A DNA stretch of 64,000 bases from Oscillatoriaceae cyanobacterium Prado104 (GCA_025454405.1 JALOON010000032.1:62001-126000), one strand, 5' to 3'; shown: positions 18,131 to 29,452, counted from the first letter of the stretch. Translations and numbers: made by a program. The notes: generated by a model not told the origin, from the sequence alone.

Positions 18131-18364
18131 GATTTCTCTCCAGTATTTGAAGGGTGATTTGGAGTAAAGTTGGTAGTCGATCGTCGATATTCGATCGTTG
18201 ATAGTTGACAGCAGTTAACAGAAAGTTTTGAGGAACCAGTTGAAATTTCCGTTGTAAAAACAGTGCTTTCAACTGTCAGTTATGTCGAGTTTTGAAGACC
18301 GAATTAAACCTTCGCAAACACAGCGCCCCCAACTGTCAACTGCCAACTGTCAACTGTCAACTGT
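18131..18364. repeat. Repeats between nifD and nifK
   Basis: Contains GATCGTTGATAGTTGACAG and AACTGTCAACT-type heptamers, with a CAACTGCCAACTGTCAACTG run next to the nifD stop. These can pair to form a stem between the two cistrons and could affect the relative yield of nifD and nifK mRNA. Confidence 0.75.
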
Positions 18365-19852
18365 TTAAGCAGCTTTCCACGGTGCTTTGACCAATCCCCA
18401 AGTGGGGCTGTTCAAGGCCAAGTCCATATCGCGGGCGAAGATAGCGAAGCCATCGTAGCCGTGGTAAGGACCGGAGTAATCCCAAGAGTGCATTTGGCGG
18501 AAGGGAAGTGCCATTTTCTGGAACACGTACTTCTCTTTGATGCCAGCAGCGATCAAGTCGGGTTGGATTTTCTTGGCAAACTCTTCAAATTCATGACCCG
18601 AAACGTCGTCGTAAATCAGCGTGCCGTCTTCGACGTATTCGGTGGTGCGTTTGTAGTCGTCGTTATGACCGAATTCATAACCTGTACCGATCACTTTCAT
18701 GCCCAAATCTTTGAAGGCTGGGATGACGTGACGGGGACGCAGACCGCCAACCATCAACATGACGGTTTTTCCTTCGAGGCGGGGGAGGAATTTGGCAATT
18801 ACAGCATCGCTTTGAGCTTGGTATTTGGCGATGACGCGCTCTGCACCTTCTTTGATCGTGTCATCGAAGCGAGCAGCGATCGCTCTTAAAGATTCAGCAA
18901 TGTGAGTCGGTCCGAAGAAGTTGAATTCCATCCAGGGAATACCGTAAGCTTCTTCCATGTGACGGCAGATGTAGTTCATCGACCGATAGCAGTGGATCAG
19001 GTTGAGTTTGACCTGGGTGGTCAGCAATACTTCATTCCAGGTGCCGTCTCCAGAGAACTGGGTGACAACGCGCAGGCCCATTTCTTCTAACAGAATCCGG
19101 GAAGACCAAGCATCTCCACCGATGTTGTAGTCGCCGATAACTGCTACGTCGTAGGGACCCGGTTCAAAGTTGAGCGTTCCGTCCTTGGCTTTCTTGTCAG
19201 CGATCGGTAGCGCCCAGTCACGTACTGTATCGTTAGCAATGTGGTGGCCCAGGGATTGGGAAACGCCCCGGAATCCTTCGCAACGTACTGGAATTACAGC
19301 CTTACCGATTTCTTTGGCTGATTTCTTAGCAACAGCTTCGATGTCATCTCCAATCAGACCGACCGGGCATTCTGATTCAATTGTGATGCCTTTTGCCAAG
19401 GGGAACAATTCGTCCATTTCGGTGATTAACTTGGCCAGTTTTTTGTCACCGCCGAACACGATGTCGCGTTCTTGGAAGTCGGAAGTAAACTGCATCGTAC
19501 CGAAGGTATCTACACCTGTGGTGCCGATGTAGTAGTTGCGACGACCGGACCAGGAATAGTAACCGCAACCTACAGGTCCGTGGCTCAAGTGAATCATGTC
19601 TTTCACTGGTCCCCAAACCACCCCTTTTGCCCCTGCATAGGCACAGCCACGGGTGGTCATTATGCCAGGAAGAGATTTGATGTTGGATTTAACGCCGCAG
19701 TCTGATTTGCCTTCAGTGTGAACGTTCAGGTGCTTTTCCCGCTTTTTAGCAGCTTTCTCGGGATAAGCTTCGAGAACTTCTTTGATAATGGCTTTTGTGT
19801 CTTCTTTTGTCCGCGTTGTTTGATCGAGTGTAGTGGAGTCGGGAGGTGTCAT
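18365..19852 (-). CDS. nifD: Nitrogenase MoFe protein alpha subunit
   Basis: Alpha subunit of dinitrogenase, 495 residues. P-cluster ligands are Cys70, Cys96 and Cys162; FeMo-co ligands are Cys288 (IHCYRSMNY) and His455 ([12 protein letters not shown]). The gene is continuous, so there is no nifD excision element of the kind found in heterocystous strains. The ribosome site AGAGAGG precedes ATG 19852. It lies 250 bases downstream of nifH. Confidence 0.97.
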   Translation of the reverse strand: MTPPDSTTLDQTTRTKEDTKAIIKEVLEAYPEKAAKKREKHLNVHTEGKSDCGVKSNIKSLPGIMTTRGCAYAGAKGVVWGPVKDMIHLSHGPVGCGYYSWSGRRNYYIGTTGVDTFGTMQFTSDFQERDIVFGGDKKLAKLITEMDELFPLAKGITIESECPVGLIGDDIEAVAKKSAKEIGKAVIPVRCEGFRGVSQSLGHHIANDTVRDWALPIADKKAKDGTLNFEPGPYDVAVIGDYNIGGDAWSSRILLEEMGLRVVTQFSGDGTWNEVLLTTQVKLNLIHCYRSMNYICRHMEEAYGIPWMEFNFFGPTHIAESLRAIAARFDDTIKEGAERVIAKYQAQSDAVIAKFLPRLEGKTVMLMVGGLRPRHVIPAFKDLGMKVIGTGYEFGHNDDYKRTTEYVEDGTLIYDDVSGHEFEEFAKKIQPDLIAAGIKEKYVFQKMALPFRQMHSWDYSGPYHGYDGFAIFARDMDLALNSPTWGLVKAPWKAA

Positions 19853-20102
19853 ATTCTGCCTCTCTAAATAAAGGATGGGGATGATTGCGATTTGAGATTA
19901 GAGATTTTGGATTGATTTATTGCTGATTTTGTGGTAGAAGATTGCATACTAAATTGCGTGCTTTTTCTTCTTCCCGATCTTGACTTGGTATCAAAAATCC
20001 AAAATCCAAAATCCAAATCTAAATTTTCTGAGTCGGGAGTTGGGAGGGGGAGTATTGCAAGGCCGCTAGTAATGTTCGCCTTGCAATACATTAGAGAGTT
20101 AA

Positions 20103-21326
<1,224 letters not shown>

Positions 21327-22211
21327 TTAAGAAACTGCTTGAACGACTAGGCTGGGTAACACGCGCTCTTGCAACCGAACTTCGATCGCATTTTTCAGCG
21401 TCGCCGTGCTGCTTTCGCAGGAACCGCAAGCTCCTTTGAGCACGACTTTGACAACATCACCTTCGACATCGAAGAGTTCTACATCGCCGCCGTCTGCAAT
21501 TAGAATCGGACGCACATCTTGCAGGACGGATTGAATTAAGTTGATTTTTTGGACTGTTGTTAAAGGTCGATTTTGTTCTTTGGCTGTGGCAATTTCTGCA
21601 GCCACTTTGGCAGTTGTTGCTTTTTCTTCTTGAATCGCAGCAATCAAATCTTCAATTTGTGCAGCGCAGGAACTGCAACCACCGCCAGCTTTAACGTAGC
21701 TAGTAACTTGCTCTACTGTTGTCAAGTCGTTCTCAAGTACCACGCGGCGAATTTTGTTATCGCTAACACCAAAGCAGCTACAAATTAACGCGCCTTCATC
21801 TTCATCGTGATGTTCGACTTCGATGCCGCGGTATTTGAAAATCGCTGCTTCTAATGCTTCTTGTCCCATTACAGAACAGTGCATTTTTTCTTCCGGCAGC
21901 CCGCCCAAGTAATCAGCAATGTCGCGATTGCTAACATTTAAAGCTGCATCTAAAGTCAGTCCCTTGATGATTTCGGTGAGGGCCGAAGAAGAGGCGATCG
22001 CGCTGGTGCAACCGAAGGTTTGAAAGCGAGCATCTAAGATTTTGTCAGCATCTACTTCAATCTTGAGGTGCAGTCTCAGGGCATCACCGCAGGCAATGCT
22101 GCCGACTTCGCCAAATACAACCGCGACACCTGATTCGTTCGGATCTTCGATCGCTCCCTGGTTTTTGGGATTGTAAAAGAGGTCTAATACTTTGTCGGTG
22201 TATTCCCACAT
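21327..22211 (-). CDS. nifU: NifU, Fe-S cluster scaffold
   Basis: A 294-residue three-domain scaffold for nitrogenase Fe-S clusters. N-terminal IscU-like domain with Cys41, Cys68 and Cys112; a central [2Fe-2S] domain with CSC (144-146) and CSSC (179-182); and a C-terminal Nfu domain with CGSC. Start ATG 22211 is chosen because the family begins MWEYTDKV and AGGA lies nine bases upstream. Upstream reading continues in frame but is repeat-rich and non-conserved. Partner of NifS. Confidence 0.95.
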   Translation of the reverse strand: MWEYTDKVLDLFYNPKNQGAIEDPNESGVAVVFGEVGSIACGDALRLHLKIEVDADKILDARFQTFGCTSAIASSSALTEIIKGLTLDAALNVSNRDIADYLGGLPEEKMHCSVMGQEALEAAIFKYRGIEVEHHDEDEGALICSCFGVSDNKIRRVVLENDLTTVEQVTSYVKAGGGCSSCAAQIEDLIAAIQEEKATTAKVAAEIATAKEQNRPLTTVQKINLIQSVLQDVRPILIADGGDVELFDVEGDVVKVVLKGACGSCESSTATLKNAIEVRLQERVLPSLVVQAVS

Positions 22212-22422
22212 GGCGGTTTTTCCTGAAGGTAAGGGTTTGTTAGATTTTGGATTTTCGAGTTTGGATTTTCGATTTTTTGAGATTATTCGATTTAGGGGAG
22301 ATGGGATTTCTTGCAAAAGTGGCAATTTTGAAGAGTAACCTCAGATTTATGTAGATGAACGCTGATGGTTTCGATCGTTAATTTCTGCGCATCTCCGCAT
22401 CTCCCCATCTCCGCATCTCCCC

Positions 22423-23625
22423 TTATCTCGCTGCTGCAACGGCCTCTTGACGGTCTTGCAACCATTCGGCCTGGTCGTTTTTGAATGGGGAAAGGTCGCG
22501 CAAGCGTTGGACTATTCCGGGCATAACTTCGAGGACTCGATCGACTTCGGCGTCGGTGGTGTGCCGGGACAGGCTGAACCGGATGGAACCGTGCAGGGTG
22601 GTATAGGGTAAACCCATTGCCCGCAGGACGTGGGAGGGTTCCAGGGAACCGGATGTGCAGGCGGAACCGGAGGAAGCGCAGATGCCGAACTTGTCGAGTG
22701 AGAGCAAGATGGCTTCGCCTTCGATGTATTTGAAGCCGATATTGGTAGTGTTGGGAAGGCGGTTTTTGCGATCGCCGTTGATTTCGGTATCGGGAATCGC
22801 TAGCAGTCCTTTTTCGAGTCGATCGCGCAATTTCTTTTCCTGCGCTACATCTGCTAGATGCACCTGTGCCAGTTCGGCTGCTTTGCCCAATCCGATGATG
22901 CCGGCGACATTTTCAGTTCCAGCGCGCCGTCCCCGTTCTTGATGTCCGCCAATTAGCAAGGGGCGGAAGCGAAATCCTTTGCGAACGTACAGGGCACCGA
23001 CACCTTTCGGGGCGTGCAGTTTGTGACCCGAAATTGTCATCAAATCGATCGTGCTGTTTGCCATATTTAGCGGCAGTTTGCCGGCAACTTGCACTGCATC
23101 AACGTGGAAGGTAGCGCCGTATTCTTTGACCGTTGCTCCGATTTGTTCGATCGGAAATACTGTTCCGGTTTCGTTGTTAGCGTACATGATGGAAACGAGG
23201 GCTGTATTCCCTGTCATTGCCGCTTCCAGTTCCATCAAATCTAACTTTCCTTTGTTATCTACCGACAGGTAGGTAACTGTATAGCCTTGTTTTTCCAGTT
23301 GTTTGAACAGGTTTAAAACGCAGGCATGTTCTACTTGGGTAGTAATCAGGTGTTTGCGATCTGGCTGGGCTGCGATCGCGGCGCGAATTGCAGTGTTATT
23401 TCCTTCGGTTCCGCAACTGGTAAAAATGATTTCCGAATCTAGTGCGCCGAGGAGGTTAGCAACTTGAAGGCGGGCGGTTTTTAATGCTTTTCCCACCTGT
23501 CCGCCGAAGGTGTGCATTGAGGAAGGATTTCCGTAGTATTGGGTGAGGTAAGGCAAGATTGCTTCCACTACTTCAGGATCGACCTGGGTCGTGGCATTGT
23601 TATCAAGATAAATGACTTGACTCAT
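22423..23625 (-). CDS. nifS: Cysteine desulfurase NifS
   Basis: PLP-dependent desulfurase supplying sulfur to NifU, 400 residues. The PLP lysine lies in ISGHKLHAPKG and the catalytic cysteine in SSGSACTSGSLEPSHVL. It starts at ATG 23625, overlapping the fdxN stop as ATGA, so the two are translationally coupled. A 211-base repeat-containing gap (CATCTCCG units) separates it from nifU. Confidence 0.96.
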   Translation of the reverse strand: MSQVIYLDNNATTQVDPEVVEAILPYLTQYYGNPSSMHTFGGQVGKALKTARLQVANLLGALDSEIIFTSCGTEGNNTAIRAAIAAQPDRKHLITTQVEHACVLNLFKQLEKQGYTVTYLSVDNKGKLDLMELEAAMTGNTALVSIMYANNETGTVFPIEQIGATVKEYGATFHVDAVQVAGKLPLNMANSTIDLMTISGHKLHAPKGVGALYVRKGFRFRPLLIGGHQERGRRAGTENVAGIIGLGKAAELAQVHLADVAQEKKLRDRLEKGLLAIPDTEINGDRKNRLPNTTNIGFKYIEGEAILLSLDKFGICASSGSACTSGSLEPSHVLRAMGLPYTTLHGSIRFSLSRHTTDAEVDRVLEVMPGIVQRLRDLSPFKNDQAEWLQDRQEAVAAAR

Positions 23626-24011
23626 TGGTTGACTCCCACTGAGGTAGGTGCGTGCAGTTGTTGGGATAATGCTTGTGAATATTGGTCAAACCACTCTCGC
23701 CAATACTCTGAAATTTGCTGGGTTTTCAGTTCGGATACCAGATTGTTGTAGGTTACAAACCATTTCTCCCAGTAGTCATTGGCAGGTTTTGCAGAAAGCG
23801 ATGGAGGGAGGGTTGCCAGGTTGGAAATACAGCCGACGTTGGTGGGGCAGGCTGCCCAACATTGAGGTACAGAGTGATAACCCACACAATCGTTGCAGCG
23901 TCCAGCATCAATCTGATATTTTTGTTGCTCATTTTTAGTAATGGCTCCCACTGGACAGACTGACTCGCATTGATGGCATTGAATGCACCGATCGGTAATC
24001 GTATAAGCCAT
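23622..24011 (-). CDS. fdxN: 2[4Fe-4S] ferredoxin FdxN
   Basis: A 129-residue ferredoxin with CIQCHQCESVCPV near residue 10 and a second, altered cluster motif (CNDCVGYHSVPQCWAACP) with a seven-residue loop, as in cyanobacterial FdxN. The tail is long and alpha-helical, with paired YWEKWF and YWREWF motifs. The start at ATG 24011 is chosen because GGAGGT lies six bases upstream. The gene is uninterrupted; the fdxN element of some Nostocales is absent. It probably donates electrons to NifB or to NifH. Confidence 0.93.
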   Translation of the reverse strand: MAYTITDRCIQCHQCESVCPVGAITKNEQQKYQIDAGRCNDCVGYHSVPQCWAACPTNVGCISNLATLPPSLSAKPANDYWEKWFVTYNNLVSELKTQQISEYWREWFDQYSQALSQQLHAPTSVGVNQ

Positions 24012-24204
24012 AGCAACCTCCATGTTGATAGTTGTAGTGCGAGCTTAAAAGCTCGCGATCGTCGATAGTTGATAGTTGATAGTTGACAGGTGACAGTGAG
24101 ACTTTTTCGATTTAACTCACAGGCAGCACTGCATCCTGTTTTCAATTTTTAATTTGCTATTTTCAACTATCAAAATTCATGCGTAAGTCCTCAATTTGAT
24201 TAGT

Positions 24205-24277
24205 CTAGAAACCGGGTTTTTTGGGAAGGTATTTTGTTGGTGCCAGAAGGCTCGATCGAAAACCCGGTTTCTTTTTC
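24205..24277. repeat. AGAAACCGGGTTTTT hairpin between nifB and fdxN
   Basis: AGAAACCGGGTTTTTT and AAAACCCGGTTTCTTTTT form a 14-15-bp stem around about 35 bases. Reading towards fdxN it is followed by T-runs, so it could weaken transcription between nifB and fdxN. It belongs to the same family as the element at 11573. Confidence 0.75.
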
Positions 24278-24298
24278 CTGAGCTCGTAATTCCCCGAC

Positions 24299-25768
24299 TT
24301 AAAACTTGTCAGCGTTCTGGTCGTAGAATTCTCTGGCTACTTTCTCAATCACGTCGTAAGCTTCAATAACTTGCAATCCAGCTTCTCTCAGTTCCGCTTT
24401 CGGACATTCACCTACTTTGGAAACCAGAATGGCTTTGCAATCTGAAATTGCTTTAATGACGTACTCCAGCGTGGCATCTTCACCGTAACCGCCTTGGCAA
24501 TATTGGTCGATCTTGCGGTGTCCGACAAACTTAGCTTCGTTGGCATCCACTTCAAAGATTTGGAATTCCTTAGCATGACCGAAGTGTTGGTTGACAATCC
24601 CGCCGCCTTTGGTTGCTACTGCTACCAGAATCTTGGGACTGTTTTTCACCCGTTCGCTGGGTCTGACTTTGGCTTTGGCTGCCTTGATTTCTTCTTTGAA
24701 TTTCTCGATACCGGAATGGACTTCTTGGCGCAGTTCAAAGTCGTACTGCGAATCCATTTCCATGAACTTGTCTTTGGTAAATTCTTGGCTGCGGTCTTCT
24801 CCTAACAAACCGACTGCATCAGCCCGACATTGGCGGCAGTGGCGCATCATTTTCATGTTGCTGTCAGCGCATTCATCTTGCAGCTTTTTCAATTCCTTGG
24901 GATTGGGGCCGCGCTGTCCGGTAAGACCGAAGTGAGTGCCGTGTTCGGGTGCGGAAATCAACGGCATAATGTTGTGCAGGAATGCTCCGTTTTCGCGGAT
25001 TACCCGATCGACTTCTACCAAGTGTTCGTCATTAATCCCCGGAATCATTACCGAGTTGACTTTGCAGAGAATATCGGCTTCCTTGAGTGCTTGCAAGCCT
25101 TCCATCTGACGTTCGTGGAGGATTTGTGCTGCTTGCAGCCCTTTGTAGCGTTTGCGGCGGTAGTGCACCCAAGGATAAATTTTGGTGCCGATTTCTGGGT
25201 CTACCATATTAATGGTAATGGTGACGTGATCGACGTTGAGTGCTTTAATCTTTTCTACGTGATCCGGCAACATCAGCCCGTTGGTAGACAGGCAAAGTTT
25301 AATGTCCGGCGCTTTGTCAGCAATCAATTCAAAAGTGCGGAAAGTCTTTTCGGGATTGGCTAACGGGTCGCCAGGTCCGGCAATTCCTAACACTGTCATC
25401 TGGGGAATTTTGCCTGCAATTACCAGTACCTTGTGAGCGGCTTCTTCAGGAGTTAATAACTCGCTGACTACACCGGGACGGCTTTCGTTGGCGCAATCGT
25501 ATTTCCGGTTGCAATAGTTGCATTGAATGTTGCAAGCTGGTGCTACGGCAACGTGCATCCGAGCGTAGTGATGGTGTGCTTCTTCGCTGTAGCAGGGGTG
25601 CTTGGCAATGCGTTCGCGCATTTTTTCGTCCATGCTGGTTGCTGCACTGGTATTGCTGCTGCAACCGCAGCTATCGCCTGTCTTTTTGATAGAGTTTTTG
25701 GCGATCGTAATATCTGTAACAGCTTCGCTAGGAGGGGAGAGAACTCCTGATGACTGAGGTGGTGTCAT
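24299..25768 (-). CDS. nifB: NifB, FeMo-cofactor precursor synthase
   Basis: Radical-SAM enzyme that makes NifB-co, 489 residues. The SAM cluster motif CNIQCNYC has cysteines at 79, 83 and 86. Further conserved segments are [11 protein letters not shown], the Cys-rich [17 protein letters not shown] and, after about residue 380, a NifX-like cofactor-binding domain ([24 protein letters not shown]). It is the first gene of the minus-strand nif series, downstream of a long regulated leader region. Confidence 0.97.
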   Translation of the reverse strand: MTPPQSSGVLSPPSEAVTDITIAKNSIKKTGDSCGCSSNTSAATSMDEKMRERIAKHPCYSEEAHHHYARMHVAVAPACNIQCNYCNRKYDCANESRPGVVSELLTPEEAAHKVLVIAGKIPQMTVLGIAGPGDPLANPEKTFRTFELIADKAPDIKLCLSTNGLMLPDHVEKIKALNVDHVTITINMVDPEIGTKIYPWVHYRRKRYKGLQAAQILHERQMEGLQALKEADILCKVNSVMIPGINDEHLVEVDRVIRENGAFLHNIMPLISAPEHGTHFGLTGQRGPNPKELKKLQDECADSNMKMMRHCRQCRADAVGLLGEDRSQEFTKDKFMEMDSQYDFELRQEVHSGIEKFKEEIKAAKAKVRPSERVKNSPKILVAVATKGGGIVNQHFGHAKEFQIFEVDANEAKFVGHRKIDQYCQGGYGEDATLEYVIKAISDCKAILVSKVGECPKAELREAGLQVIEAYDVIEKVAREFYDQNADKF

Positions 25769-26151
25769 TGAATTTCGGCAGAGTTAGGGGGACAGTGCCA
25801 GCGAGAAAGACGGTTGCTACATTCCTCGGAAAAACGATGGAAAAACGATTGAAGTCACTCGGTACAGACAACCTGCCAATGCAGGCTAGAAGTTCTAATT
25901 CGTCCGCTGGGGAACAATTGGTAAATGCTGCAGCAGGGCGACTTCTTTTCGATTTGTTTAACAGAGGGTGGTGTAGTTGCGCCGTCCTCTCATCGCCTCT
26001 CCTGCCAAGAAACCTAAGTCTTTGTTTTTAATTAGAAGAACCTGTTTTTTTGGTTCGGAGAGTTGAGTGAGTGGCGTTATGAGATTTATAGCAGCCCCTC
26101 AAACTCTACCGGTTTGAGTTGCCCCGGTAAGAGTTATTGAATTCATTAGTT

Positions 26152-26348
26152 TGTACTCAAGCCTTCAAACCCAGACAGAGTGCGAGCAAAAAATTTTTTT
26201 CGGGTTGGGGTGCGAGTATTTTTTGCAGGGGGTGCGAGTATTTTACGACCTGGGTAGCAGCATTTTCTGTACTCAGCCCAAATGCTTGTGAAATCAATGA
26301 ATGAAGGGATTTTTGAGGGCTTTTTTCGGCCTCAAGAGCTGTACTCAA
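26152..26348 (-). promoter_or_regulatory. TTGAGTACA sites, nifB-side set
   Basis: On the minus strand TTGAGTACA occurs exactly at 26160-26152 and 26348-26340, and as CTGAGTACA at 26277-26269. All read in the direction of nifB, 384-580 bases upstream of its start. Likely binding sites for a transcription activator; the identity (for example CnfR) is inferred from the context. Confidence 0.6.
26207..26244 (-). promoter_or_regulatory. GGGGTGCGAGTATTTT direct repeats
   Basis: Two exact 16-bp copies at 26207-26222 and 26229-26244, spaced 22 bases apart (about two helical turns), with a degenerate relative AGAGTGCGAGCAAAA at 26177. They fall between the TTGAGTACA sites on the nifB side. A regulator site is likely from the spacing; no protein can be assigned. 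Confidence 0.55.
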
Positions 26349-26564
26349 AAATATCCTTGAACTGTCTCAAAAGCTTGTCTGGAGAAGGTTTCAAGGATTG
26401 TGCTGAGAAAAGCTGGGAGTAAACATTTAAAAACATCCCCCCAGCGATGTCCGAAATTCAATTTCTGTATCTAAATTAGCAGTTTTCTGAGAACAAAAGC
26501 AACCATCGTAATATTTTTTTCATTTTTGTTCGGGATGAACATAACTACACTATAAATAGATATA

Positions 26565-26791
26565 TTGAATACAAAATCTCTGGTTTGAGTACAAAGCCAG
26601 CAGCGCGTTATTTGGGCTGTTAATTTCCCCAAAAAGCCCGCGAACAAAGGGTTTAAAAGGGTTGGACTGTGAGTGCTCGAATACTTGTTCCTGTTGCGAT
26701 CAATACCAGTGCCTGCTATCGAAAATGCTAGCCCCCCGACCCAAAAAAAAAATTAATCGTTGGCTGGGTCTGGGTTTGAGGGTTGAGTACA
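26565..26791 (+). promoter_or_regulatory. TTGAGTACA sites, nifP-side set
   Basis: On the plus strand TTGAGTACA occurs exactly at 26585-26593 and 26783-26791, with TTGAATACA at 26565-26573, exactly 20 bases ahead of the first. They read toward cysE2/nifP and end 105-330 bases upstream of its start. The orientation mirrors the nifB-side set. Confidence 0.6.
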
Positions 26792-26895
26792 TTTTTAATT
26801 AATTCAATAACTCTGATTCGGGCCGATCGATCGACCCCTTTTTTTGCTGCCTGATATAAGCAGGAGAACAGAACACAGTTTTCCCCCTGAAAGCA

Positions 26896-27678
26896 ATGCA
26901 GCACTCTCCCACCTCAGTCGGTCTTCCCCACCCCGAGCATTTCAGGAAAAGCTCCGATCGAAGCTCCGATCGCAAGGCTCCTAAAACCGAGCCAAATTCC
27001 GGACTGGAATCGAACCTGTTACCCATCGCAGGATGGCAAGTGGTGAAGGAAGACTTTCGCATCATTTTCGAGCGCGATCCGGCTGCAAATAACTGGTTGG
27101 AGGTGCTGTGCTGCTATCCGGGTTTTCACGCTCTTACCCTGCATCGTTTCGCTCACTGGCTGTACGGCCGTCGCGTGGCGTTCTTTCCCCGGCTGATTTC
27201 GCATATCACGCGATTGTTCACGGGGATTGAAATTCATCCCGGTGCCACGATCGGCAAAGGGGTATTTATCGACCACGGCATGGGTGTGGTGATTGGGGAA
27301 ACGGCAATTGTGGGCGATTACTGCTTGATTTATCAGGGCGTCACTCTGGGGGGTACGGGTAAGGAATTGGGCAAACGCCATCCTACTCTGGGTCACTCTG
27401 TGGTTGTCGGTGCTGGGGCAAAGGTTTTGGGCAACATCCTAGTTGGAGATTACGCTCGCGTTGGTGCCGGTTCGATCGTCCTGCGCGATGTACCGTCCCA
27501 TTGCACGGCTGTGGGAGTCCCCGGACGCAATATTTGCCGCACGAATACCGAAACCTGCCCCCTAGAGCACGGGCAAGTTCCCGATGTCGAAGCAGCAGCC
27601 ATCCGCGCTTTGCTCGATCGAATTGAAAAGTTAGAACAACAAATTCAGCAGTTAACCCCAAACGATCGCGCTCGTTAA
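26896..27678 (+). CDS. nifP: Serine O-acetyltransferase (CysE2/NifP)
   Basis: A 260-residue serine acetyltransferase whose nif-linked paralogue makes O-acetylserine for the extra cysteine that NifS consumes. Left-handed beta-helix hexapeptides are clear (GIEIHPGATIGKGVFIDHGMGVVIGETAIVGDYCLIYQGVTLGGTGK), with catalytic His in FIDHGMG and in KRHPTLG. The first 45 residues are a non-conserved, polar extension; an internal start is possible. The C-terminus carries a short coiled-coil (DRIEKLEQQIQQL). It is the first gene of the divergent plus-strand nif unit. Confidence 0.93.
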   Translation: MQHSPTSVGLPHPEHFRKSSDRSSDRKAPKTEPNSGLESNLLPIAGWQVVKEDFRIIFERDPAANNWLEVLCCYPGFHALTLHRFAHWLYGRRVAFFPRLISHITRLFTGIEIHPGATIGKGVFIDHGMGVVIGETAIVGDYCLIYQGVTLGGTGKELGKRHPTLGHSVVVGAGAKVLGNILVGDYARVGAGSIVLRDVPSHCTAVGVPGRNICRTNTETCPLEHGQVPDVEAAAIRALLDRIEKLEQQIQQLTPNDRAR

Positions 27679-27792
27679 CCGCTTCTAACAACCTACCTGA
27701 ATCTACTCGTGCCGTACAGAATTAGCACCTGCAAGTAGAAATAGGTAGGTTTTTGGAAACTGTTTTTACCCCTAGTTTTTGAGGTAACTCCA

Positions 27793-28092
27793 ATGTACCC
27801 CCTTTCTCCTGGCAACCCTGACATTAACCAGATCGATCGCGAACAGAATTGCAGTGTCCCTGAAATTCATCCTGCAATTCATGTTGTTGCTGTATCTCGG
27901 ATCGATCGCTGGCAAATCCACAATCGCCTGCAAGAATTAATGATTCCTTGTTGGTGTCCGAATGATGGTTCGCTGAGAGTCCAAATCCGGGACAGCATTG
28001 ATGCTGTACTGCTGCGCAGTGTCGTGCAACAATTTGTTGCTTCTCGCCAAGAAATGGTGAACTGGTTGGAGCGTTGTTGGGATGTTGGGTAG
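27793..28092 (+). CDS. Small hypothetical protein between nifP and dps
   Basis: A 99-residue soluble protein, function unknown. Central part IHVVAVSRIDRWQIHNRLQELMIPCWCPNDGSLRVQIRDSIDAVLLRSVVQQF suggests a small alpha/beta fold with three cysteines (CWC and a distal one). The place after nifP matches a small gene of unknown function seen next to nifP in some other non-heterocystous strains. The ATG at 27793 lies after GAGGTAACTCCA. It is followed by the CCCCCTAAATCC repeat array. Confidence 0.75.
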   Translation: MYPLSPGNPDINQIDREQNCSVPEIHPAIHVVAVSRIDRWQIHNRLQELMIPCWCPNDGSLRVQIRDSIDAVLLRSVVQQFVASRQEMVNWLERCWDVG

Positions 28093-28094
28093 AG

Positions 28095-28390
28095 CTCCCC
28101 CTAAATCTCCCTTAATTAAGGGGGACGTTGGATACAGTTACAGTTGGTATTCTTTCCGAGTCTCGATCCCCCTAAATCCCCCTTAAGAAGGGGGACGTTG
28201 GATACAGTTACAGTTGGTATTCTTTCCGAGTCTCGATCCCCCTAAATCCCCCTTAAGAAGGGGGACTTTGAATACAGTGACATTTGGTATTCTTTCCGAG
28301 TCTCGATCCCCCTTAAAAAGGTGAACTTTGAAGAGACTCCAAACACTTCCGGTCCCGCCCTCTTCTTAAGGGGGGCTAGGGGGGATCTAG
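28095..28390. repeat. CCCCCTAAATCCCCC repeat array
   Basis: Three near-identical 75-80-base units, each GATCCCCCTAAATCCCCC TTAAGAAGGGGGAC then a GTTGGATACAGTTACAG- or equivalent linker, ending in a GTCCCGCCCTC/CTTAAGGGGGG inverted copy. Same family as 4590-4880. It lies between the nifP unit and dps. Confidence 0.9.
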
Positions 28391-28463
28391 ATCTAAGAGT
28401 CAAACAACAGTCTGGCACTATCTTCGATACCAAATTGAGTTGCATTTACTTAAGGAGCATCTA

Positions 28464-29012
28464 ATGACACAGGTACAGACACTCGTACAAGAATTCGGTC
28501 AAGTTCAAACAAATCCAGTTGGATTGGGACAGGAAATTACTGTTCCGGTTTGTGAAGGTTTGAATATGGCGCTTGCTACTTTTCAAGCTCTTTACTTGCA
28601 GTACCAAAAACATCATTTTGTGGTGGAAGGTGCGGAGTTTTATCCGCTGCATGAATTCTTTGCTGAAAGCTACGGACAAGCCCAAAATTACGTTCACCAA
28701 ATTGGCGAACGCTTGAACGGACTGGGCGCTGTCCCGGTCGCCAGCTTTAGCAAACTAGCAGAATTGTGTTGTTTTTCACCAGAACCCGATGGAGCTTTCA
28801 CGGGTCGGCAGATGGTAGAACACAACTTGGCAGCCGAGCAAGCAGCGATCGATCTATTGCGGCGGCAGGCAGCACAAGCAGAAAGCATTGGCGATCGCGC
28901 CACTCGCTACCTCTACGAGCAAATTCTGTTGCAAACGGAAGATCGCGCTTTCCATTTAGCACATTTCCTCGCCGAAGACAGCCTGGTATTTAAGTTTGTA
29001 AATCGAGCTTAG
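28464..29012 (+). CDS. dps: Dps/ferritin-like iron-binding protein
   Basis: A 182-residue Dps-family protein. The ferroxidase signature is visible: [19 protein letters not shown] supplies the His and the acidic ligands, and the following four-helix bundle is complete. It stores iron and removes H2O2, protecting nitrogenase from oxidative damage. The start at 28464 is chosen because AAGGAG lies seven bases upstream. Being inside the nifP-nifT unit suggests expression during N2 fixation. Confidence 0.9.
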   Translation: MTQVQTLVQEFGQVQTNPVGLGQEITVPVCEGLNMALATFQALYLQYQKHHFVVEGAEFYPLHEFFAESYGQAQNYVHQIGERLNGLGAVPVASFSKLAELCCFSPEPDGAFTGRQMVEHNLAAEQAAIDLLRRQAAQAESIGDRATRYLYEQILLQTEDRAFHLAHFLAEDSLVFKFVNRA

Positions 29013-29029
29013 GTAAACAGTTGACACGA

Positions 29030-29175
29030 AGGAAGAAGGCAGAAGGCAGAAGGAAGGAGGAAGAAGGCAGAAGGCAGAAGGAAGAGTTGATAGTTGAAAA
29101 TCGAAAATCTTCAATCAAAAATCTTCAATCGAAAATCTTCAATCAGAAATCTTCAATCGAAAATCTTCAATCGTG
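29030..29175. repeat. AGAAGGC and AATCTTCAATC tandem repeats
   Basis: AGAAGGCAGAAGGAAG-type heptamers, then about six copies of a 13-14-bp unit (GAAAATCTTCAATC) between dps and the DUF2949 gene. Confidence 0.85.
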
Positions 29176-29263
29176 TGACAGTTGACAGAAAACAGTTAGC
29201 GGCGAGGTTTGTAATTGAAGGTTTAACTCGATCGAGTCCTATTCCATAGAACGGTAAAAAGTC

Positions 29264-29452
29264 ATGAACAGCAACACACACTTAATTCAATTCTTGCAGC
29301 ATGAAATGGCGATTTCGTCAGCAGAAATTGAAGTGTTGCTGCGCCATCCAGAACAGGATTCGGCTCCTTTACCGATGATTCTTTGGCAGTACGGATTGGT
29401 TACAATTCAACAACTAACTCAAATTTTTGATTGGCAGGAGGCCCAAATCTGA
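29264..29452 (+). CDS. DUF2949-family small protein
   Basis: A 62-residue helical protein (LIQFLQHEMAISSAEIEVLLRHPEQ...LPMILWQYGLVTIQQLTQIFDWQ) of the cyanobacterial DUF2949 family; members are short, widely present, and of unknown function. Start ATG 29264 has no strong ribosome site (AACGGTAAAAAGTC). It lies 127 bases before nifV. Confidence 0.8.
   Translation: MNSNTHLIQFLQHEMAISSAEIEVLLRHPEQDSAPLPMILWQYGLVTIQQLTQIFDWQEAQI

Larger units (their letters stand above)
25769..26895. other. Divergent nifB / nifP control region
   Basis: 1.1 kb with no credible gene, located between the two divergent nif units. It contains the TTGAGTACA series and the GGGGTGCGAG direct repeats listed separately. 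The portion 25769-26080 directly upstream of nifB has no obvious motif and may be a long untranslated leader. In other cyanobacteria the nifB-nifP intergenic region is controlled by the activator CnfR; no cnfR is in this window. Confidence 0.7.

Noticed and set aside
25750..26031. 93-residue plus-strand reading frame overlapping the nifB start
   Set aside because: Overlaps the nifB 5' end in the opposite direction; no ribosome site or recognisable content.
26157..26348. 63-residue minus-strand frame in the nif control region
   Set aside because: Begins with a TTG inside a TTGAGTACA site and covers regulatory repeats; coding content is poor.
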